A DNA stretch of 64,000 nucleotides from Trebonia sp035571275 (lineage in GTDB: Bacteria; Actinomycetota; Actinomycetes; Streptosporangiales; Streptosporangiaceae), in the NCBI GenBank assembly GCA_035571275.1, contig DATMKQ010000412.1, positions 1 to 64,000 on the forward strand. The letters are read 5' to 3'. Position 1 is the first letter of the stretch. Every line of letters begins with the position of its first letter. Positions 59,483 through 64,000 of the stretch are shown here, piece after piece. Position numbers and translations under genes: made by a program. The notes beneath the pieces were generated by a model. That model did not search any database, was not told the origin of the DNA, and saw only the letters and a list, made by a program, of their open reading frames with translations.

Positions 59483-60082
59483 ATGTTCGCTGGGCGCAAT
59501 GAGCCGCGCCGCTGGGCCGCAGTGGCGCTTGGGGCATGCGCGCTGACCGCCGTGCTCGCGGCGGCAGGCTGTAGCTCGGGCGGGGGCTCGGCAGGCAGCC
59601 AGCCTTCCTGGGCCAAGTCGCTCGGACCTGGCGTCACGATCATTCCGCCTGGGTCGGCGTCGCCGAGCAACGCCACGCCAACCGGTGTCATGGCAGGAGT
59701 CGTCAAGGCGATCACGACTGGTCCGTTTATCGATTTCTGCAAGTACGAGCAGCCGTCCGAGCAGTCGTCGTGCAAGTCCACGTTCGGCCAGGTAACCAAG
59801 ACCGAGGTCGCCAACCAGCTGCCGACCTTCAAGGACTTCGCCCTGGGGTACTCGGCGATCGACGGCACCAAGGCGCTCATCGGTATCACGGGCACCATCT
59901 GCGTGCCCAACCAGAAGCCAAGCTGCTACACGAACAAGGACCCGGCGGCAGTGCTGGACAGCGGGAAACCGTTCGCGACGCTGTGGAGCGAGGCGATCGC
60001 CGCGCCAGCGAACGTCTATTCGCTCAGCCCCGCCCTTGAGGTCAACGGCAGCTGGTACGCCTATACCGCGAGTAGCTCGTGA
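59483..60082 (+). CDS. Secreted lipoprotein, paralogue 2
   Basis: The ATG at 59483 follows GGTGGGAG; 199 residues with lipobox AAAGC (Cys30). It shares with the preceding protein PSWAKSLGPGVTIIPP, the cysteine pattern (FCKYEQPSEQSSCKS, GTICVPNQKPSCYTN) and DPAAVLDSGKPFATLW. The 105 bases between the genes leave room for a separate promoter. Function unknown; the conserved cysteines suggest two disulfides. Confidence 0.82.
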   Translation: MFAGRNEPRRWAAVALGACALTAVLAAAGCSSGGGSAGSQPSWAKSLGPGVTIIPPGSASPSNATPTGVMAGVVKAITTGPFIDFCKYEQPSEQSSCKSTFGQVTKTEVANQLPTFKDFALGYSAIDGTKALIGITGTICVPNQKPSCYTNKDPAAVLDSGKPFATLWSEAIAAPANVYSLSPALEVNGSWYAYTASSS

Positions 60083-60104
60083 CGGTGCCCGCGCGGATGG
60101 CGCG

Positions 60105-61721
60105 ATGACGACACGCCGGGACGCCGTCGTCATCGGCGGCGGCCACAACGGGCTGGTGGCCGCCGCCTACCTGGCCAGGAACGGGCTGAACACGCTGGTC
60201 TGCGAGCGGCGCGACGTGATCGGTGGCGCGTCGGTGAGCGAGCATCCGTTCGGCCCGGATTACACGGTCACCTCGCTGTCCTACGTGCTGTCGCTGCTGC
60301 CCCCGGAGATCACCAGGGACCTGCGGCTGGACCGGCACGGGCTCACGATCTACCCGCAGGGGCCGTACTTTGCCCCGCGCAGAGACGGCCGGGCCCTGCG
60401 GCTGCCGAACGACTCCAGGCTCCGGCACGAGGAGATCGGCCGGTTCTCCAAGCGCGACGCGGACGCCTACGACGAGTACGAGAATCAGCTGGCCGGCCTC
60501 GGCCGGGTTCTCGGGCCGCTGCTGCACGAGATCCCGCCGAAACTCGGCTCTCATCACCCGCTCGACCTGCTCGCCCAGGCGAAGCTGACCGCCCGCCTGC
60601 GGAAGATCGACGTCCGCGGCGCGGTCGACGTCACCCGGCTGCTCACCGGGTCGATCGCGGACCTGCTCGACAGGTACTTCGAAAGCGACGCGCTGCGCGG
60701 CGTGCTCTCGGTGTCCGGGGTGATCGGGACGTGGGCGGGCCCGCGTTCGGCCGGGACCGCGTACGTGATGCTGCACCACCACATCGGCGAGGCCGACGGG
60801 CAGGCGGGCGCCTGGGGCTTCCCGCGCGGCGGGATGGGCGCGGTCGCGGGCGCGCTGGCGGACGCGGCGCGGTCGTTCGGCGCGACGATACGGACCGGCG
60901 CCGAGGTCGCGGCGATACAAACGGGCGGTGGCCGGGTCAGCGGCGTGACGCTAGCCAGCGGCGAGGAGATCGCCGCGGACGTCGTGGTCACCACGGCGCA
61001 CCCGACGATCTCGTTCCTGCGGCTACTGGACCCCGCTTCTCTCCCGCCGGGATTCAGGGCCGACATCGAGAACTGGCAGACGCGCAGCGGCACGGTGAAG
61101 ATCAACCTGGCGCTGGACCGGCTGCCGGTCTTCACCGCGCACCCGGGGCCGGACCCCGCCGTCTACGGCGGCACGATCGTGCTGTCCGAGAGCCTCGACG
61201 ACGTGGAGAACGCGTTCCAGGAGGCTGTCGCGGGCACGCCCGCGACGCTGCCGTTCGCGGACATCTGCATCCCCAGCGTGTTGGACGACTCGCTCGCGCC
61301 GCCCGGCAAGCACGTGATGTCGCTGTTCACCCAGTGGGTGCCGCATACGTACGCGGACGAGCCGGACCAGGCCGCGCTCGACGCGTACGCGGACCGGGTG
61401 CTCGGCCGGGTCGAGGCAGTAGCGCCCGGGTTCACCGACTCGGTGCTGCACCGGCAGGTGATCGGGCCGCACGTGATGCAGCGGGAGTACGGGCTGGTCG
61501 GCGGGAACATCTTTCACGGCGAACTGTCGCTGGGCCAGATGTTCCACGCCCGCCCGGCGGCGGGCTACGCGGACCTGCGCACGCCGGTCCAAGGGCTGTA
61601 CCAGGCGGGCTCGGCAACGCACGGCGGCGGCGGCGTTACCGGCATCCCGGGCCGCAACGTGGTCACGCAGATCCTCGCCGACCGCCGGGCCGAACGCTGG
61701 CGCCGCCGGCTGCGCCGTTAG
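60105..61721 (+). CDS. PYROXD2-like FAD-dependent amine oxidase/phytoene desaturase family protein
   Basis: The 538-residue protein starts at the ATG at 60105. The N-terminal dinucleotide-binding motif is VVIGGGHNGLVAAAYLARNG and the second conserved element is DVIGGASVSEHPFGPDY. The C-terminus has GLYQAGSATHGGGGVTGIPG, which closes over FAD. The pattern is of the PYROXD2/CrtI-related group, in which the substrate is generally unknown; no carotenoid genes are adjacent. Confidence 0.9.
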   Translation: MTTRRDAVVIGGGHNGLVAAAYLARNGLNTLVCERRDVIGGASVSEHPFGPDYTVTSLSYVLSLLPPEITRDLRLDRHGLTIYPQGPYFAPRRDGRALRLPNDSRLRHEEIGRFSKRDADAYDEYENQLAGLGRVLGPLLHEIPPKLGSHHPLDLLAQAKLTARLRKIDVRGAVDVTRLLTGSIADLLDRYFESDALRGVLSVSGVIGTWAGPRSAGTAYVMLHHHIGEADGQAGAWGFPRGGMGAVAGALADAARSFGATIRTGAEVAAIQTGGGRVSGVTLASGEEIAADVVVTTAHPTISFLRLLDPASLPPGFRADIENWQTRSGTVKINLALDRLPVFTAHPGPDPAVYGGTIVLSESLDDVENAFQEAVAGTPATLPFADICIPSVLDDSLAPPGKHVMSLFTQWVPHTYADEPDQAALDAYADRVLGRVEAVAPGFTDSVLHRQVIGPHVMQREYGLVGGNIFHGELSLGQMFHARPAAGYADLRTPVQGLYQAGSATHGGGGVTGIPGRNVVTQILADRRAERWRRRLRR

Positions 61722-61950
61722 GGCCCCAGGCCGCGGCTCTCAGGTGCCGAGGTAGGCGGGAACGGCGAGGACTCGCCGGTGGTCGGAGTCGGACGGCGGG
61801 AGCCGCGCCAGGTCGATCGTGGCAGCCGAGTTCCTTAGGTACGGCTAGCACGGTGTGCCGGGGCGGACTGGGCCCGGCCTCGCGAGTGATCCACGCCGAC
61901 GTCGGGTATCCAGCGGAATGGCTGGTGCACCAATTGGGTTGGCAGGCGAT
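61722..61950. other. Intergenic segment with possible gene remnant
   Basis: No intact gene. On the minus strand from about 61840 to 61742 a frame without a start codon reads ATIDLARLPPSDSDHRRVLA and ends at a TGA, with codon use like a real C-terminus. On the plus strand the 60 bases before the next ATG also read as plausible protein (HADVGYPAEWLVHQLGWQAI). Either could be a relic of a lost gene; neither can be assigned. Confidence 0.3.
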
Positions 61951-62619
61951 ATGACGACTGTGGGACTGATCGGAAGCGGACGTATCGGGAGCACCGTGGC
62001 CAGGCTGGCGATAGCCGCCGGGCACGAAGCGGTGCTGAGCAACTCGCGCGGGCCGCAGACGCTGCTGGATCTCGTCGCGGAGCTAGGGCCGCGGTCGCGC
62101 CCGGCGACAGCGGAGGAGGCCGCGGCGGCGGGCGACATCGTGCTTGTGTCGATCCCCGTGCGGGCCGACACTCAAGTGCCAGCCGCGCCGCTGGCAGGAA
62201 AGCTTGTCATGGACACCGGAAACTACTACCCGCAGCGAGACGGCCAGATCGCGGAGCTGGACGCCGGTTCGCTCTTCGACAGCCAGTACCTGCAACAACT
62301 GCTCCCCGACGCACACGTCGTGAAGGTGTTTAACAACATCTTTTTCCGGCACCTGCTGAACCTCGCCCGCCCGGCCAGCGCCCCCGACCGCTCCTACCTG
62401 CCGATCGCCGGGGACAGCGAGACGGCGAGGACGGCGGCAACGGAGTTCCTCGACTCCATCGGCTACGGCACGGTCGACGGCGGGGCGCTGGCCAACGGCT
62501 GGCGGCAGCTATCGGGCACGCCCGTGTACGGAGCGCCGTACGGGACGTACGACAACGAGAAGGGCACGCCCGCTGGCGCCGACGTCATCCGCACGGCCCT
62601 GGCCGCCGCCACCAGGTGA
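61951..62619 (+). CDS. NADPH-dependent F420 reductase-like (NAD-binding F420 oxidoreductase)
   Basis: The 222-residue protein starts at the ATG at 61951 with GGCAGG upstream. It has the Rossmann motif GLIGSGRIGSTVARLA, VLSNSRGPQTL for the NADP phosphate, and VFNNIFFRHLLNLARP with DRSYLPIAGD in the second half. The family comprises F420:NADP oxidoreductases and related reductases. It may recycle F420 for enzymes such as the LLM oxidoreductase at 21.7 kb; that connection is inference. Confidence 0.88.
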   Translation: MTTVGLIGSGRIGSTVARLAIAAGHEAVLSNSRGPQTLLDLVAELGPRSRPATAEEAAAAGDIVLVSIPVRADTQVPAAPLAGKLVMDTGNYYPQRDGQIAELDAGSLFDSQYLQQLLPDAHVVKVFNNIFFRHLLNLARPASAPDRSYLPIAGDSETARTAATEFLDSIGYGTVDGGALANGWRQLSGTPVYGAPYGTYDNEKGTPAGADVIRTALAAATR

Positions 62620-62630
62620 CACCGGCCCGC

Positions 62631-63032
62631 CTAACGGTCTGACCAGTACGACCGCGGCGGCAGGATAACGCAGAACTCGTTGCCGTCGGGATCCCCGAGC
62701 ACATGCCAAGTCCAGCCGCCCTCCACGATCGGTTTGCCGGTGAGCACGGTCGCGCCGAGCCCTACGACGCGGGCGACCTCGCTGTCCAGGTCGCGGGTAC
62801 GCAGGTCTAGGTGCACGCGGTTCTTCCCGTGTTTGCGGTCGGCGGTCCGCTGGAGGAGGACCTCCGCGCCGGGGCCGTCCGATGGTCGCAGAGTCCGGTA
62901 AGGTCCGGTGCTCTGTCCCTCGTCCAGGTACCCGAGCGCGCCAGCCCAAAAGCGCGCCGAACGGTCCGGGTCAGCACAGTCGATCACGACGACCAGATCG
63001 CCGCGCAGGTACGGATTTGGTATCCAGTTCAT
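62631..63032 (-). CDS. VOC family protein (glyoxalase/bleomycin-resistance fold)
   Basis: The 133-residue protein has two beta-alpha-beta-beta-beta modules: VVVIDCADPDRSARFWAGAL at the front and VHLDLRTRDLDSEVARVVGL plus WHVLGDPDGNEFCVI at the back. The DPDGNEFCV ending is the usual metal-binding Glu strand. Members are isomerases, dioxygenases or drug-sequestering proteins. It converges on the F420 reductase-like gene with an 11-base gap. Confidence 0.9.
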   Translation of the reverse strand: MNWIPNPYLRGDLVVVIDCADPDRSARFWAGALGYLDEGQSTGPYRTLRPSDGPGAEVLLQRTADRKHGKNRVHLDLRTRDLDSEVARVVGLGATVLTGKPIVEGGWTWHVLGDPDGNEFCVILPPRSYWSDR

Positions 63033-63241
63033 TGCCTACGTTCCGGTTGGAAGACCATTTCTGGCAGCATAGAGTCGGCGCCGCGCGACTATTCGGCAGA
63101 CACGGCGTACACGCCAACTGGAGTGTTCGATGGCGCTCGACAGGCCTTCGGCTGACGCCATGGGCATGGCTACCGACGCCGTTGAGGCGTTGAGCGTTAG
63201 GTCTGCGTAGCGCGCTTGGCAGCGGACGGTACGGTGTGCTC

Positions 63242-63730
63242 GTGAGCATCTATGACATTCCGGTTAAGACGCTGAGCGGTGAAGACTCCTCGCTTGGCGA
63301 CCTCGCGGGCAAGACGCTGCTCGTCGTGAACGTCGCCTCCAAATGCGGGCTGACCCCGCAGTACAGCACGCTCGAGGCGCTGCACGAGCGACTGTCGGAC
63401 CGGGGCTTCGCGGTGGTCGGCTTCCCGTGCAACCAGTTCGGCGGGCAGGAGCCGGGAACCGCCGGTGAGATCGCCGAGTTCTGTTCGGCGACCTACGGCG
63501 TCACGTTCCCGATGTTCGAGAAGATCGAAGTCAACGGGCCCGGCCGGCACCCGGTCTACACGGAACTGACGGCGTTCTCCGACGCCGACGGCGAGGCGGG
63601 TGACATCCAGTGGAACTTCGAGAAGTTCCTGATCCGCCCGGACGGCACGATCGCCGCCCGGTTCCGGCCGCGGACCACACCCGATGACCCCGAGGTGCTC
63701 GCCGCGATCGAGGAGAACCTCCCCGGCTGA
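63242..63730 (+). CDS. Glutathione peroxidase family protein
   Basis: Started at the GTG at 63242, the protein has 162 residues. The peroxidatic Cys is in VASKCGLTPQY (cysteine, not selenocysteine), Gln in FPCNQFGGQEPG and Trp in WNFEKFLI complete the active site. In actinobacteria, which lack glutathione, such enzymes usually use thioredoxin. TACGGT at 63230-63235 lies six bases before the start, so a leaderless message is likely. A GTG at 63236 is an alternative. Confidence 0.92.
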   Translation: MSIYDIPVKTLSGEDSSLGDLAGKTLLVVNVASKCGLTPQYSTLEALHERLSDRGFAVVGFPCNQFGGQEPGTAGEIAEFCSATYGVTFPMFEKIEVNGPGRHPVYTELTAFSDADGEAGDIQWNFEKFLIRPDGTIAARFRPRTTPDDPEVLAAIEENLPG

Positions 63731-63858
63731 TCCCCGGCCGCTCAGGGCAGCGTGACAGTGCCGGTCGCGTCAATGAGCCATCGGCATCACGGTGCGCACC
63801 ACCAGATTTGGGCCTAGCGCACATTGCGGTGGGTACAGCGGGGGTTTAGCGTCCGGGC

Positions 63859-64000
63859 ATGACAACCTTCGTTCTGGTGCATGGGGCGTGGGGCGGCTCC
63901 TACGGGTTCCGCGCCGTGCGCCGCCCGCTCCGCGAGGCGGGACACGAGGTCTTCACGCCGAGCCTCACCGGCATCGGCGAACGCGCCCACCTGGCGAGTC
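63859..64000 (+). CDS. Alpha/beta hydrolase, N-terminal part (runs off the right edge)
   Basis: From an ATG at 63859 the frame stays open to the window end (47 residues). MTTFVLVHGAWGGSYGFRAV has the oxyanion-hole HGAW motif, and EVFTPSLTGIGERAHLAS is typical of the EstC/PnbA-like small alpha/beta hydrolases. The catalytic Ser and later residues are outside the window. The gap before it (63731-63858) shows no gene. Confidence 0.85.
   Translation, partial: MTTFVLVHGAWGGSYGFRAVRRPLREAGHEVFTPSLTGIGERAHLAS

Noticed and set aside
61742..61840. Open minus-strand C-terminus-like frame before the F420 reductase-like gene
   Set aside because: It has no start codon, is only about 33 codons long and has no recognisable family.

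Overview
The window is uniformly GC-rich with strong G/C third-position bias. It carries an F420-type (LLM) oxidoreductase, three DUF574 methyltransferase domains, a CGNR-type regulator, an NB-ARC/TPR STAND protein, HisKA_3/NarL signalling and many apparently leaderless genes. Together these point to a filamentous, soil-type actinobacterium; genus cannot be decided from the sequence. I saw no rRNA, tRNA, CRISPR array, integrase or transposase.

Layout. 1-4.0 kb: the N-terminal part of an alpha/beta hydrolase running off the left edge, an NhaA antiporter fused to a DsbA-like domain, and an amidohydrolase. 4.0-15.5 kb: a 3,481-residue secreted RHS/YD-repeat polymorphic toxin with three LamG-like domains and a C-terminal ADP-ribosyltransferase-like (DUF3990) tip, translationally coupled to a small candidate immunity gene and preceded by a membrane-anchored BMP-like protein. 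15.6-24.6 kb: housekeeping and accessory enzymes (GlxA regulator plus DJ-1 protein, UDP-glucuronate decarboxylase, SDR, Mug glycosylase, DinB-fold protein, PatB-like lyase divergent from an LLM oxidoreductase, DUF2461, a DUF574 methyltransferase, a GNAT). 24.6-31.5 kb: a nucleic-acid repair cluster, with a DinB2-like Y-family polymerase divergent from hen1-pnkp (bacterial RNA repair), followed by a tandem-fused DUF574 methyltransferase.

31.5-35.0 kb looks accessory: a 1-kb segment bounded by 46-bp direct repeats with a lone membrane protein, then LOG and aldo/keto reductase genes, then a two-gene unit of unknown function with a recent 150-bp-period internal duplication. 35-44 kb: GT87-like membrane protein, DUF2237, PadR regulator with an MFS exporter, two single-pass membrane proteins, AlkA, and a CBS/Rieske oxygenase unit facing a LysR regulator. 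44.7-50.4 kb: an in-frame DMT transporter-oxidoreductase fusion, a YrdC/Sua5-type protein, an aldo/keto reductase operon with a HIT-like protein and a methyltransferase, and a CGNR regulator. 50.4-54.0 kb: an ABC-2 exporter divergent from a two-component system. 54.0-64.0 kb: FAD-linked oxidase, STAND NTPase, SDR, two paralogous lipoproteins, PYROXD2-like oxidoreductase, F420-type reductase-fold protein, VOC protein, glutathione peroxidase and the start of a hydrolase at the right edge.

Most interesting signals: the DinB2-type polymerase (steric-gate position Ile14) next to the Hen1/Pnkp RNA-repair pair; the RHS-LamG-ART toxin and its coupled partner; a near-palindromic 25-bp segment from which two leaderless genes appear to diverge; a 46-bp palindromic element found twice at gene ends, whose arms supply stop codons; and the unknown two-gene unit at 34.2-35.0 kb.
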